Of a stretch of 58,193 nt of DNA, positions 32,366 to 40,581 are shown piece by piece. The notes below the pieces were generated by a model that saw only the letters and a list, made by a program, of their open reading frames with translations, made no database searches and was not told where the DNA came from. Location of the stretch: the NCBI GenBank assembly GCA_002320595.1, contig DCKB01000025.1, positions 1 through 58,193 of the forward strand, read 5' to 3'. Positions within the stretch are counted from its first letter, which is position 1. Every line of letters begins with the position of its first letter. Origin of the DNA: Christensenella sp. UBA1685. GTDB lineage: Bacteria; Bacillota; Clostridia; Christensenellales; CAG-138. Both the position numbers and the translations under genes were made by a program.

Positions 32366-34069
32366 TTACTTTCCAATCAAGAACAGGCCATAAAAATATC
32401 CGCGTTGTTCCATCAGCGCATCAAAGGAGCCGCTTTCCTCTATACGACCGTCCTTGAGCGCAAGAATAGCGTCAAACTTCCGCATCTGCGTCTGTGTCAT
32501 GCGATGCGTAATGATGATCGCAGTAAGTTCTGTTTGTCTAAGGAGCAAATCTTCAATTTGCAATGCAAGCTCATTGTCGAGGTTGGAAGTCGCCTCGTCC
32601 ACCAACAGCACGCGCGCATTGCGCAGCAATGCGCGCGCAATAGCAATCCTTTGTTTTTCCCCACCGGAAAGGTTATTCCCGCTTTCCCGAATCCGCGTTT
32701 CCATCCCATACTCCTGCCGCGCGATAAACTCTTTCAAGCCGGCACGTTCTGCCGCGTCGCTGATTGCGGCATCGGAATATTCCTGGAACATCGAAATGTT
32801 GTTTTTAATACTGTCGTCAAACAGGATAACACTTTGGTGAATTGTCGCAACGGTTTGATAAAAGCGCCCCTCGTCGATTTCCCGGAGCGGTTGCCCGCCA
32901 AAATTAATTTCGCCTGCATATGAATTATAATAATTCATCAGTAGTTTCAGCAGCGTTGATTTTCCGGAACCGCTTGCCCCGACTATGGCATATTTTTTGC
33001 CCGCTTCAAATGTATAGTTAATCCCTTTGAGTACATCATCTGCCCCATTATAGGAAAAGAAGACATCCTTGAGCACGACCGGCGTTGCCTGTTCCAATGT
33101 GCCGCAATCCGTACACTGAAGCCTGTCATCTGCTTTTTCTGCAAGGAGTCTCTCTACCTTTCCACGGATATCCCTGGATGATTTATACGAAAGATATGCG
33201 TTTGATAATTGTTCAACAGGGTTCAGAACATAATTTGACATCTGCATCGAGCCGAGTAGCACTCCAAGTGTAATTTCGCCTTTGACCGCAAGATAAGCCG
33301 AGAAACTGAGCTGTAGAATGGAGGCCAGATAGACCAATATGCTCTGGTTGGCATATGCTTTTGCGGAAAGCCTTCGATATGCATAGCGCGCCTGCTCCAC
33401 CTCATCTGCCACAGCAGCATGCAATGCCTGCGTTTCCTGCTCTGCCCGAAAACTTTTGATGACTTCAAACCCAGTGAAAAGATCTTTGATCTTTGCGTTA
33501 TACCGCTCCAACTCCTGCATCAGCGTTTCATTTTTTTTACTGAGCTTATCTCCGAGAAATTTTGGAACAAGCAGTTGAATCAGCGAAAGTGCGATCACGA
33601 TGAGCGCGATTAATGGATGGAACAGGATAAGCGTAGCGGAAGCTATAATCACCAAAATGCCCTGTTCCAACATGCCCGGAACATTCGCAAAGTAGTCATT
33701 TTCAATTACTGCCAGATCGTTGTTGAGGATAGAAATATACCGGGCGCTATTCGTAGAGTTAAACGCACTAATGTTTTTGCGCACAATCGCGCCGAATATA
33801 TCCGTGCGAAGCTGCTGATTCACGGCTCGGAGGAATCTTCTGCGGAAAAAGTGCATCAAATGAAAAGAGAGAAAGTGAAACAGTAAAAATGCCAAACCAA
33901 AGCATGCAAGGCGCAAAATTGCAGAAAAATCTGTTTGCTCAGCCGCCTCGGCAAGGTTCTTCATGAAGAATGACCATGCGACCATGGAAAGTGCAAGCAA
34001 AACATCCCCCAGGATCGTCATCAAAAAGTCACGCTTGTTTTTAAAAAAATATCTGGACAGATTTTTCAT
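32366..34069 (-). CDS. ABC exporter of the peptide cassette
   Basis: A single-chain half-transporter of 567 residues. It has an ABC membrane domain with about six helices (20-300), then a nucleotide-binding domain with Walker A GASGSGKST, the signature LSGGEKQRIAIARALL, and Walker B VLLVDEAT with catalytic Glu. It lacks an N-terminal C39 peptidase domain, so it would not itself cleave a leader. It lies about 75 bases after a 45-codon peptide gene with a hairpin terminator between. Base composition is much more AT-rich than the pyr and cit genes on either side, pointing to acquisition. A nearly identical fragment occurs at 57953-58193. Peptide export is inferred from context. Confidence 0.88.
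   Translation of the reverse strand: MKNLSRYFFKNKRDFLMTILGDVLLALSMVAWSFFMKNLAEAAEQTDFSAILRLACFGLAFLLFHFLSFHLMHFFRRRFLRAVNQQLRTDIFGAIVRKNISAFNSTNSARYISILNNDLAVIENDYFANVPGMLEQGILVIIASATLILFHPLIALIVIALSLIQLLVPKFLGDKLSKKNETLMQELERYNAKIKDLFTGFEVIKSFRAEQETQALHAAVADEVEQARYAYRRLSAKAYANQSILVYLASILQLSFSAYLAVKGEITLGVLLGSMQMSNYVLNPVEQLSNAYLSYKSSRDIRGKVERLLAEKADDRLQCTDCGTLEQATPVVLKDVFFSYNGADDVLKGINYTFEAGKKYAIVGASGSGKSTLLKLLMNYYNSYAGEINFGGQPLREIDEGRFYQTVATIHQSVILFDDSIKNNISMFQEYSDAAISDAAERAGLKEFIARQEYGMETRIRESGNNLSGGEKQRIAIARALLRNARVLLVDEATSNLDNELALQIEDLLLRQTELTAIIITHRMTQTQMRKFDAILALKDGRIEESGSFDALMEQRGYFYGLFLIGK
32602..32842 (-). repeat. Copy 1 of a 241-bp inverted repeat inside the exporter gene
   Basis: This part of the exporter gene (from codons IHQSVILFDDS through ARVLLV) matches 57953-58193 read in the opposite direction at 240 of 241 positions. 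The only difference that I find is AACGTGCC here against AACATGCC there, changing Arg to His. Confidence 0.9.
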
Positions 34070-34101
34070 GGGTTTGTGCTCACTTGTTTATGAAATACTC
34101 C

Positions 34102-34133
34102 AAAAAACGGCGGCAACAAATTCATTGCCGCCG
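34102..34133 (-). terminator. Hairpin between peptide gene and exporter gene
   Basis: On the minus strand CGGCGGCAA (34125-34133) pairs with TTGCCGCCG (34108-34116) around an 8-base loop, followed by six T (34102-34107). It begins 11 bases after the peptide stop. A partial terminator here would give much more peptide mRNA than exporter mRNA, a common arrangement for secreted peptides. Confidence 0.8.
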
Positions 34134-34143
34134 CCATGCACCA

Positions 34144-34281
34144 TTAAGCTACGCCAGCTCCGCACCTTCCAGTTCCACTTGTGATACCGCATGTCGCAAG
34201 CAGATTGCCGATCGCTTCGGCTTCCAACATTTCATCGTCATTCAGTGCCGTCAATGACATTTCCAACAGTTCGTTAATCAT
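34144..34281 (-). CDS. 45-residue candidate secreted or modified peptide precursor
   Basis: ATG 34281 (GAAGG upstream) opens 45 codons to TAA 34144-34146. The N-terminal part (MINELLEMSLTALNDDEMLE) is acidic and helical, like RiPP or bacteriocin leader peptides. After AEAIGNLL the C-terminal part ATCGITSGTGRCGAGVA is small-residue rich, with two Cys and several Thr/Ser, and could be a core. The gene has its own strong promoter and a terminator before an ABC exporter. No radical SAM, lanthionine synthetase or protease gene is adjacent, so any modification enzyme would act from elsewhere. The family was not recognised. Confidence 0.65.
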   Translation of the reverse strand: MINELLEMSLTALNDDEMLEAEAIGNLLATCGITSGTGRCGAGVA

Positions 34282-34366
34282 GCTCTTACCTTCTCATAAG
34301 TTGCATTCGGTTCTGTTTCATTCCTAATTGAATCAAAACCATTTATTGTATTTAATAGTATCATAT

Positions 34367-34410
34367 ATTTTACGTAACTTTAAATGTATTTTCAAAATAT
34401 ATCGTATATT
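34367..34410 (-). promoter_or_regulatory. Promoter and operator-like palindrome of the peptide cassette
   Basis: On the minus strand TTGAAA (34390-34395), 17 bases, TAAAAT (34367-34372). Directly upstream of the -35 is a perfect inverted repeat AATATA-TCG-TATATT (34396-34410), well placed for a dimeric regulator. The leader of about 80 bases is very AT-rich. Confidence 0.7.
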
Positions 34411-34633
34411 AGATGCGCATGCAGCAACCGGAGATATGTAAAACGCGGCGGTGCTGTGGGAAAAACATGAGAAGAGCAATACGGTATACATGCATACCTG
34501 CTTCCTTGCATGAGGGTATATCTTCGGATGCGAAGGAAAAAGGCTTGAAAACGGCAGGGGAAAGGAGTAAATTAAGGAGCAGAAGATGGGAGTAAGAATT
34601 CCCCATACTATAAAGAATCGGAGGAACCAGAAC
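34411..34633. other. Region upstream of citD
   Basis: I see no gene here. GGTAT-N6-ATACC (34483-34498) is an inverted repeat that could be an operator for the cit operon. TTGAAA (about 34554) with TAAATT 17 bases on is only a weak promoter candidate. GGAGG at 34620-34624 is the ribosome site of citD. Confidence 0.3.
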
Positions 34634-34930
34634 ATGCAAATCGTGACCAAAGGCGTTGCAGGCACGATGGAGTCCAGCGACATCATCGTCCGCATCGAGC
34701 CCGCAGAGCAAAAGGGAATCGAGTTAACGCTTACGAGCGCTGTGATGCAGCAATTCGGAAAGCAGATTGAGAAGGTCATCCGCGAAACACTTGCGGAGCT
34801 TGGCGTAGAAAATGCCGTTGTGAACGCTGTGGACAAGGGTGCGCTTGACTGCACCGTTGCCGCGCGCGTGAAGGCAGCTGCTTACCGTGCGGCACAGTGC
34901 GAGGATTATACCTGGAGGACAAAGCAATGA
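34634..34930 (+). CDS. citD: Citrate lyase acyl carrier protein (gamma subunit)
   Basis: A 98-residue carrier bears the phosphoribosyl-dephospho-CoA group that holds acetyl and citryl thioesters during citrate cleavage. It starts MQIVTKGVAGTMESSDIIV; the conserved Ser in GTMESSD is the prosthetic group attachment position. GGAGG precedes the ATG. The stop overlaps the citE start (ATGA). Confidence 0.94.
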   Translation: MQIVTKGVAGTMESSDIIVRIEPAEQKGIELTLTSAVMQQFGKQIEKVIRETLAELGVENAVVNAVDKGALDCTVAARVKAAAYRAAQCEDYTWRTKQ

Positions 34931-35814
34931 AACGCTTAAGACGCAGCATGCTGTTTGTCCCGGGCAACAACCCCGGCATGATCCGCGACGCGCACATCTA
35001 CGGCTCGGATTCCATCATGTTCGATCTGGAGGACTCCGTTTCCATCAATGAAAAGGATGCGGCGCGCTTCCTCGTTTATAATGCTCTTTCCAACTTGAAA
35101 TACGGCAACAAGGAACTTGTTGTGCGCATCAACGACCTTTCTTCCGGCCTGGGAATTCAGGACCTTGAGGCGATTGTTCGCGCGAAGCCCGATGTCATCC
35201 GCCTGCCCAAAACCGAGTGCGCGCAGGATGTGATTGACTGTGAACGCGAAATTGAACGCATCGAGCGCGAAGCGGGCATCCCTGTGGGCACCACGGGCAT
35301 GATGGCTGCGATTGAAAGCGGCCGCGGCGTGCTCAATGCGATGGAAATCGCTCTTTCCTCCAAGCGCCTCATCGGCATTGCCCTTGGCGCGGAGGACTAT
35401 GTGACGGACCTCAAAACCGTTCGCAGCGACGGCACCGAGCTGTTCTTTGCACGCTGCATGATCCTCAACGCAGCGCGCGCAGCCGGCATTGACGCGATCG
35501 ACACCGTGTACAGCGACGTCAACAACGAGGAAGGCTTCGTCAAGGAAGCCCGCCTTATCCGCCAGCTTGGGTTTGACGGCAAGAGCGTCATCAACCCGCG
35601 CCAGATTCCGCCGCTTCATCAGGTATTCATGCCGAGCAAAAAGGATCTCACCAAGGCCCGCGCCGTCATTGAGGCGGCGGAAGAGGCCGAGCGTCGCGGC
35701 AGCGGCGTCATCAGCCTCAACGGCAAGATGATCGATAAGCCCATCGTGACGCGCGCACGGTATCTCCTTGACCTTGCCGAAGCGGCAAGCGTCACGCCTG
35801 TAGAGGAGGTTTAA
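34927..35814 (+). CDS. citE: Citrate lyase beta subunit (citryl-ACP lyase)
   Basis: A 295-residue TIM-barrel lyase splits citryl-ACP into oxaloacetate and acetyl-ACP. It starts MKRLRRSMLFVPGNNPGM, with the metal-binding MFDLEDSVS and the conserved LGAEDYVTDL and GKSVINPRQIPPLH motifs. ATG 34927 overlaps the citD stop; the frame extends to 34897 inside citD. Confidence 0.95.
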   Translation: MKRLRRSMLFVPGNNPGMIRDAHIYGSDSIMFDLEDSVSINEKDAARFLVYNALSNLKYGNKELVVRINDLSSGLGIQDLEAIVRAKPDVIRLPKTECAQDVIDCEREIERIEREAGIPVGTTGMMAAIESGRGVLNAMEIALSSKRLIGIALGAEDYVTDLKTVRSDGTELFFARCMILNAARAAGIDAIDTVYSDVNNEEGFVKEARLIRQLGFDGKSVINPRQIPPLHQVFMPSKKDLTKARAVIEAAEEAERRGSGVISLNGKMIDKPIVTRARYLLDLAEAASVTPVEEV

Positions 35815-35818
35815 CGCC

Positions 35819-37357
35819 ATGAAGAGCATCGATATCAAGAAAATCCCGCACATCAATGAAATTACCGCGCAGCACGGCAGCTTTGCCGGCACGCCCGCGA
35901 AGCCGAAGGAAACCTTCAACGAGCGCATGAGCGCGAAGAACAAGGTTGTTCCATCCCTTGCAGAAGCAATCCGTCTGACCGGCCTTCGGGACGGCATGAC
36001 GATTTCTTTCCACCACCACTTCCGCAACGGAGATTACGTTGTGAACATGGTTGTGGATGAAATCGCCAAAATGGGCATCAAAAACCTGACCCTTGCCGCA
36101 AGCTCTTTGACGGACATCCATGCTCCGCTCATTGAGCACATCAAGAACGGCGTTATCACCCACATCGAAACGAGCGGCCTTCGCGGCAAGCTTGCAGAGG
36201 AAGTTTCCCGCGGCCTTATGGATTTCCCGATCGTGTTCCGTTCCCACGGCGGACGCGCAGCGGCGATTGAATCCGGCGAACTGCACATCGACGTCGCGTT
36301 CCTCGGCGCGCCTTCCTGCGATCCGTACGGCAACGCCAACGGCTACAACCGCGATGAAGAGAACGCTACCTGCTGCGGTTCCCTCGGCTATGCAAAGCTG
36401 GATGCGCTCCATGCGGATAAATGCGTTATCATCACCGACCACATCGTGCGCTTCCCGAACACGCCCTACGGCATTCCAGAATCCAACGTGGATTATGTGG
36501 TGAAGGTGGATTCCATCGGCGACCCCAAGGGCATCATGAGCGGCGCAACGCGCTTTACCAAGAACCCGAAGGAGCTGCTTATCGCAAAGACCGCAGCGGA
36601 GGTCATTGAAGCGAGCGGCTATTTCTACGACGGCTTCTCCATGCAGATGGGCTCCGGCGGCGCAAGCCTTGCAACGGCGCGCTATCTCCGCGAGAAGATG
36701 ATCGAAAAGAACATCCATGCGCGTTTTGCACTCGGCGGCATCACAGGGCAGATTGTTGAAATGCATGAGGAAGGCCTTGTGGACAAGATCCTCGACGTGC
36801 AGTCCTTCGACCTGATCGCGGCGAATTCTCTTAAGAACAACCGCTTCCATCAGCAGATCGACGCTTCCGTTTATGCGAGCTACCTCAACCGCGGCGCTGC
36901 GGTCAACGAGCTTGACTTTGTAATCCTCTCCGCGCTTGAGATTGACACGGACTTCAACGTGAATGTCATGACCGGTTCCGACGGCGTGATCCGCGGCGCG
37001 ATCGGCGGCCATCCGGATACCGCAGCGGGCGCAAGCCTTTCCGTTGTGGTTGCTCCGCTTACGCGCGGCCGCATCCCCACCATTGTGGATAAGGTGAATA
37101 CGGTTGTAACCCCCGGCAGCGTTGTGGACGTGGTCGTAACCGACCAGGGCCTTGCAGTGAACCCGAACCGCCCGGAGATCAAGGCGCTGCTCGAAGAAGC
37201 CGGCCTGCCTGTGACCACCATCGAAGCGCTGCGCGACCGCTGCGATCGCATCGTCGGCAAGCCCGAACCCATCAAGTATAAGAATCGCATCGTCGGCGTT
37301 GTGATGTACCGCGATAACACCGTCATTGACGTGATCCACCAAATTGATGAAGAATAA
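35819..37357 (+). CDS. citF: Citrate lyase alpha subunit (citrate:acetyl-ACP transferase)
   Basis: A 512-residue CoA-transferase-like subunit exchanges acetyl for citryl on the carrier protein. It has the GMTISFHHHFRNGDYVVNMV region and the MQMGSGGASLATARYL segment typical of CitF. GAGGAGG near 35804 serves ATG 35819, only a few bases after the citE stop. Length fits the family (about 510). Confidence 0.95.
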   Translation: MKSIDIKKIPHINEITAQHGSFAGTPAKPKETFNERMSAKNKVVPSLAEAIRLTGLRDGMTISFHHHFRNGDYVVNMVVDEIAKMGIKNLTLAASSLTDIHAPLIEHIKNGVITHIETSGLRGKLAEEVSRGLMDFPIVFRSHGGRAAAIESGELHIDVAFLGAPSCDPYGNANGYNRDEENATCCGSLGYAKLDALHADKCVIITDHIVRFPNTPYGIPESNVDYVVKVDSIGDPKGIMSGATRFTKNPKELLIAKTAAEVIEASGYFYDGFSMQMGSGGASLATARYLREKMIEKNIHARFALGGITGQIVEMHEEGLVDKILDVQSFDLIAANSLKNNRFHQQIDASVYASYLNRGAAVNELDFVILSALEIDTDFNVNVMTGSDGVIRGAIGGHPDTAAGASLSVVVAPLTRGRIPTIVDKVNTVVTPGSVVDVVVTDQGLAVNPNRPEIKALLEEAGLPVTTIEALRDRCDRIVGKPEPIKYKNRIVGVVMYRDNTVIDVIHQIDEE

Positions 37358-38334
37358 TGTATAACATCGAAACAGGCGCGCCTCTTTCCGGGGCGCGCCT
37401 CTTGGAAATTCAGGCATTTTTGGCGCAACGCGGCCTCACGATGGAAGGAGCCGCCGATTTTTATGTTGCCTTGCGGGAAGATGACGGCACGATCGTTGCC
37501 ACAGGCTCGCTTGAAGGGTGCGTGCTGAAGTATATCGCAGTTTCCCCTGCGGCTGAAGGCACGGGCGCTGCCGCCACGGTTGTCAGCGAGCTTGTAAGCT
37601 ATGCTTGGCGGGAGGGGATTGGACACCTGTTCCTTTACACGAAGCCGGAAAATGAGCGCATGTTCCGCTCGCTTGGGTTTTATCCTGTCGCGCACACGGA
37701 GAGTGTCCTAATGATGGAGGACCGGAAGGACGGCATTGGGAAGTTCCTTGCCGCTATCCCGCGGAAGAAGGATGCAAAGACGGTTGGCGCCTGCGTGATG
37801 AACTGCAACCCGTTCACCAACGGGCACCGCTATCTGGTAGAAACGGCGGCTGCAGCCTGTGATCTGCTGTATCTCTTCGTTGTGAGCGAGGATGCTTCCG
37901 CATTTCCCGCCAAGGTGCGTTTTGAGCTTGTCCGCCGCGGTACAGCGGATATTCAAAACGTGATCGTCACCGAAAGCCGGGATTATCTCGTTTCGCGTGC
38001 TACGTTCCCAACGTATTTCATCAAGGATCGCGCGTCGACTGAACATGTGCAGACAGACCTTGACATTGCCATTTTTACAGAGCGCATTGCGCCCGCGCTC
38101 TGCATTACGCGGCGCTTTGTCGGCACCGAGCCGTTCTGCCCTGTGACGCGCGCCTACAACGAACGCATGAAGCAGCTTTTGCCGGCTTGCGGCATTGAGC
38201 TGATCGAAATTGAACGCAAGGACGGCATTTCCGCAAGCAAGGTGCGCGCGCTGATGGAGCAGGGCGACCTTGCGGGCATCCGGAAGCTCGTCCCGGACGC
38301 AACGTATGAATATATCAAAGATCACATTGGATGA
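37357..38334 (+). CDS. citC: [Citrate lyase] ligase
   Basis: Activates citrate lyase by acetylating the carrier prosthetic group with acetate and ATP. The 325-residue protein has an N-terminal GNAT-like domain (LKYIAVSPAAEGTGAAATVVSEL) and a nucleotidyltransferase domain with the GACVMNCNPFTNGHRYLVE motif. It ends in the GISASKVRALMEQGD segment. It starts at ATG 37357 sharing one base with the citF stop (TAATG). Confidence 0.94.
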   Translation: MYNIETGAPLSGARLLEIQAFLAQRGLTMEGAADFYVALREDDGTIVATGSLEGCVLKYIAVSPAAEGTGAAATVVSELVSYAWREGIGHLFLYTKPENERMFRSLGFYPVAHTESVLMMEDRKDGIGKFLAAIPRKKDAKTVGACVMNCNPFTNGHRYLVETAAAACDLLYLFVVSEDASAFPAKVRFELVRRGTADIQNVIVTESRDYLVSRATFPTYFIKDRASTEHVQTDLDIAIFTERIAPALCITRRFVGTEPFCPVTRAYNERMKQLLPACGIELIEIERKDGISASKVRALMEQGDLAGIRKLVPDATYEYIKDHIG

Positions 38335-39625
38335 GATGCTTTCGGCGCGCGAACGCCGGGCAGAAAAGCAGCGGGCGTTGACGGAGCAATTCGCGCGGCC
38401 CGTTGTTTGCTTTACCATGAACATTGCGGGGGAAGTGAAGCGAACGCCGCTCATCGAGCTTGCGTTCCTTGAGGGCATGCACCGCATTGAGGCCGCTATG
38501 CCGCCCGCGTTATTCCGGGAGATTTGGCGGGAGAACACGGGCTGCGAGGCATTTTTCGTATTCGATGAAGGCGCAGGGGAGACCAAGCGCAGAACGGTTG
38601 CCATTGAGGAAGCGGATGCGCTCGCCCGGTTATTTGACATCGATGTGATCGGCACGGGCGGAGAGAAGCTCTCCCGGGGCGCGGAGCGGCGCTGCATCGT
38701 ATGCGGCGGCCCCGTCACGGCCTGCGCGCGCAGCCGGGCGCACGGCCTTGCGGAAATCGTGAAAAGCACGGATGCGCTCCTTTCGGCGTTCGCGGCCGAA
38801 CGCTTTGCTTCTTTTGCGCAGAATGCGCTCCTTTTGGAGGTGGAGGCTACGCCAAAGCCGGGCTTGGTGGACAGGAACAACAATGGTGCGCACCGGGATA
38901 TGGATCTTGCGCTGTTCCGCAAAAGCGCAGCGGCGCTTAAACCGCACTTTGCACGCATGGCGTCGCTTGCGCTTATGCAGCATGAAGCGGAGCCCTGTGC
39001 GCTGATGGCGTCCCTGCGTGCGGAAGGGCTTGCTGCGGAGCATGCGATGTATGCGGCGACCGGTGGTGTGAATACGCATAAGGGAGCGATCTTTTCCATG
39101 GGGCTTCTGCTTGCGGGCGCGGCGCTTGCGCTGCGCCGAGGCGGCGACGCAGTTCTTCATGCGGCGGCGCTTGCACAAAGCGATGTGGCAGCGGAGCTTG
39201 CGCGCGCCAAGGCACAGCCCGCAACCAACGGCGAGCGCGTCTACGCCCGGCATGCGGCGCGCGGCGCACGCGGCGAGGCGGCGGAAGGGTTCCCGGCGGC
39301 GCGGGAGGCCATGCGGATTTATCAGGCGTTTTTGCGGGAGGGAAAATCCGAAAACGACGCTTTGGCGTTGACGCTCCCGCACATCATAGCTGTGCTTACG
39401 GATACAAACCTGCTGCACCGCGGCGGGCCGGAAGGCCTGCGCTTTGCGCAGCAAAAGGCGAAGGAGGTGCTTGCACTGCCCGAGGAGAAGCGCATGCAGG
39501 CGCTTTCTCAGCTTGATGCGGAATTCATCCGCCGCAACCTGAGCCCCGGCGGCAGCGCAGACATGCTGGGCCTCGCGGTTTTGATGCATGCACTGGAAGA
39601 AACGGCGCAGGATATGGTAAAATAG
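38306..39625 (+). CDS. citXG: CitX-CitG fusion for citrate lyase prosthetic group
   Basis: One protein of 439 residues combines two functions. The N-terminal part (about 1-165) is CitX-like, transferring the phosphoribosyl-dephospho-CoA group to CitD; it begins ISKITLDEMLSARERRAEKQ and holds the GPVTACARS end motif. The C-terminal part (about 170-439) is CitG-like, making the triphosphoribosyl precursor, with LLLEVEATPKPGLVDRNNNG, ATGGVNTHKGAIFSMGLL and TDTNLLHRGG motifs. ATG 38306 overlaps the citC end by 29 bases; ATG 38336 is an alternative. Such fusions are known in some citrate fermenters. Confidence 0.93.
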   Translation: MNISKITLDEMLSARERRAEKQRALTEQFARPVVCFTMNIAGEVKRTPLIELAFLEGMHRIEAAMPPALFREIWRENTGCEAFFVFDEGAGETKRRTVAIEEADALARLFDIDVIGTGGEKLSRGAERRCIVCGGPVTACARSRAHGLAEIVKSTDALLSAFAAERFASFAQNALLLEVEATPKPGLVDRNNNGAHRDMDLALFRKSAAALKPHFARMASLALMQHEAEPCALMASLRAEGLAAEHAMYAATGGVNTHKGAIFSMGLLLAGAALALRRGGDAVLHAAALAQSDVAAELARAKAQPATNGERVYARHAARGARGEAAEGFPAAREAMRIYQAFLREGKSENDALALTLPHIIAVLTDTNLLHRGGPEGLRFAQQKAKEVLALPEEKRMQALSQLDAEFIRRNLSPGGSADMLGLAVLMHALEETAQDMVK

Positions 39626-39658
39626 AAGTGCGCAGAGGCGCAGAAGGGGAGACCGGTC

Positions 39659-40000
39659 ATGGCAAAATACGAAACGATGCTTACGGGCAGCTTTGACGTG
39701 GTTTTGAATGCATTGCACGATGGGATCATGAACGCAAGTTCTACAGCTTCCTACGAGGATGGCAGCGATTACCGCATGGGTTCGGTGCGCTGTGCCGTGC
39801 GCGTTTACGAGCGTTACAGCGCCATGGGCGGAAACCGCGTCAGCATGGCAGTGACGCTCGTGGGGAATGGACAGAACTTGTTCCTTTCCGCCATTACTTC
39901 CGGCGGCAGCCAGGCGATGCTTTTCAAAATCAATACATGGGGTGAAGAATCGTTTCTCAGCACGCTGGCTGATGTTGCCGAGGGGTTGAAAAGGAGCTAG
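39659..40000 (+). CDS. DUF6054-like small protein
   Basis: A 113-residue soluble protein starts MAKYETMLTGSFDVVLNALH and contains VRVYERYSAMGGNRVSMAVT and a GSQAMLFKINTWGEE segment. It resembles the DUF6054 family of unknown function. AGAAGGGGAG precedes the ATG. It lies 33 bases after the cit operon and is followed by a strong terminator, so it could be the last gene of that transcript, but nothing ties it to citrate. Confidence 0.7.
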   Translation: MAKYETMLTGSFDVVLNALHDGIMNASSTASYEDGSDYRMGSVRCAVRVYERYSAMGGNRVSMAVTLVGNGQNLFLSAITSGGSQAMLFKINTWGEESFLSTLADVAEGLKRS

Positions 40001-40053
40001 CGGGTAGATTTAATAGGAGCTGCCGTACCCTAGCAGGGGCATGGCAATGCTCC

Positions 40054-40079
40054 GGCAGCACTTTGGGTGCTGCCTTTTT
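40054..40079 (+). terminator. Intrinsic terminator after the DUF6054-like gene
   Basis: GGCAGCAC (40054-40061) pairs with GTGCTGCC (40067-40074), followed by TTTTT. It ends the rightward cit transcript before the convergent gene at 40171. Confidence 0.88.
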
Positions 40080-40170
40080 CATAATGCGATTTTTGCAATG
40101 TAGTGTGACCTTTGTGAACTGTTGCGGACCGCCACAACGGACTGAGACTTGTCCGTACTCTCACGGCACG

Positions 40171-40581
40171 TCATTTTTTGTAACGCTCAACCAAAATCAA
40201 CTTTTCTGCAGGGCCCTGCTCCTGTTCGCATTCGACCAATGCGGCATGCGCGCACACAAGAATGCTGGGGAAGCCAAAACACAGCACGGAATCAAGGGCT
40301 TGTGAAAGGGACAAAAAATGCCCGTCAACTGCCTCGTTTGAGGAAATAGCATAGCACATCCCGCGCTCTGCATGGGGCAGGAGAAACAGCTTGATTTCTT
40401 CCCGCTTGAGTTTTCCACGGCAGGCTAACGTTTGGGGGATCACAAGTGCCGTTGCGTCATGACAAAAGCGGTTGATCCCGTTTTGCCTGCGGGTTGGCGA
40501 GCCAAGTTCCAACAGCAGCCGCTCTCGCTGCTGGCGGATAATGAAAGTACGGACAAAGCGTTCCTCTGTTTCACGATTCAT
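40171..40581 (-). CDS. Unknown 136-residue protein after Ppx/GppA
   Basis: Starts MNRETEERFVRTFIIRQQRE at ATG 40581, overlapping the end of the Ppx/GppA gene by 11 bases; the frame extends further but inside that gene. The protein is soluble, with four scattered Cys, and reads like a small regulatory or enzymatic domain that I do not recognise (LRLLPHAERGMCYAIS-like region, ALDSVLCFGFPSILVCAHA). Coupling suggests co-expression with the phosphatase. Confidence 0.7.
   Translation of the reverse strand: MNRETEERFVRTFIIRQQRERLLLELGSPTRRQNGINRFCHDATALVIPQTLACRGKLKREEIKLFLLPHAERGMCYAISSNEAVDGHFLSLSQALDSVLCFGFPSILVCAHAALVECEQEQGPAEKLILVERYKK

Noticed and set aside
35792..37417. 541-codon minus-strand frame opposite citF
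   Set aside because: Antisense to citF, which has clear family motifs; the frame has none.
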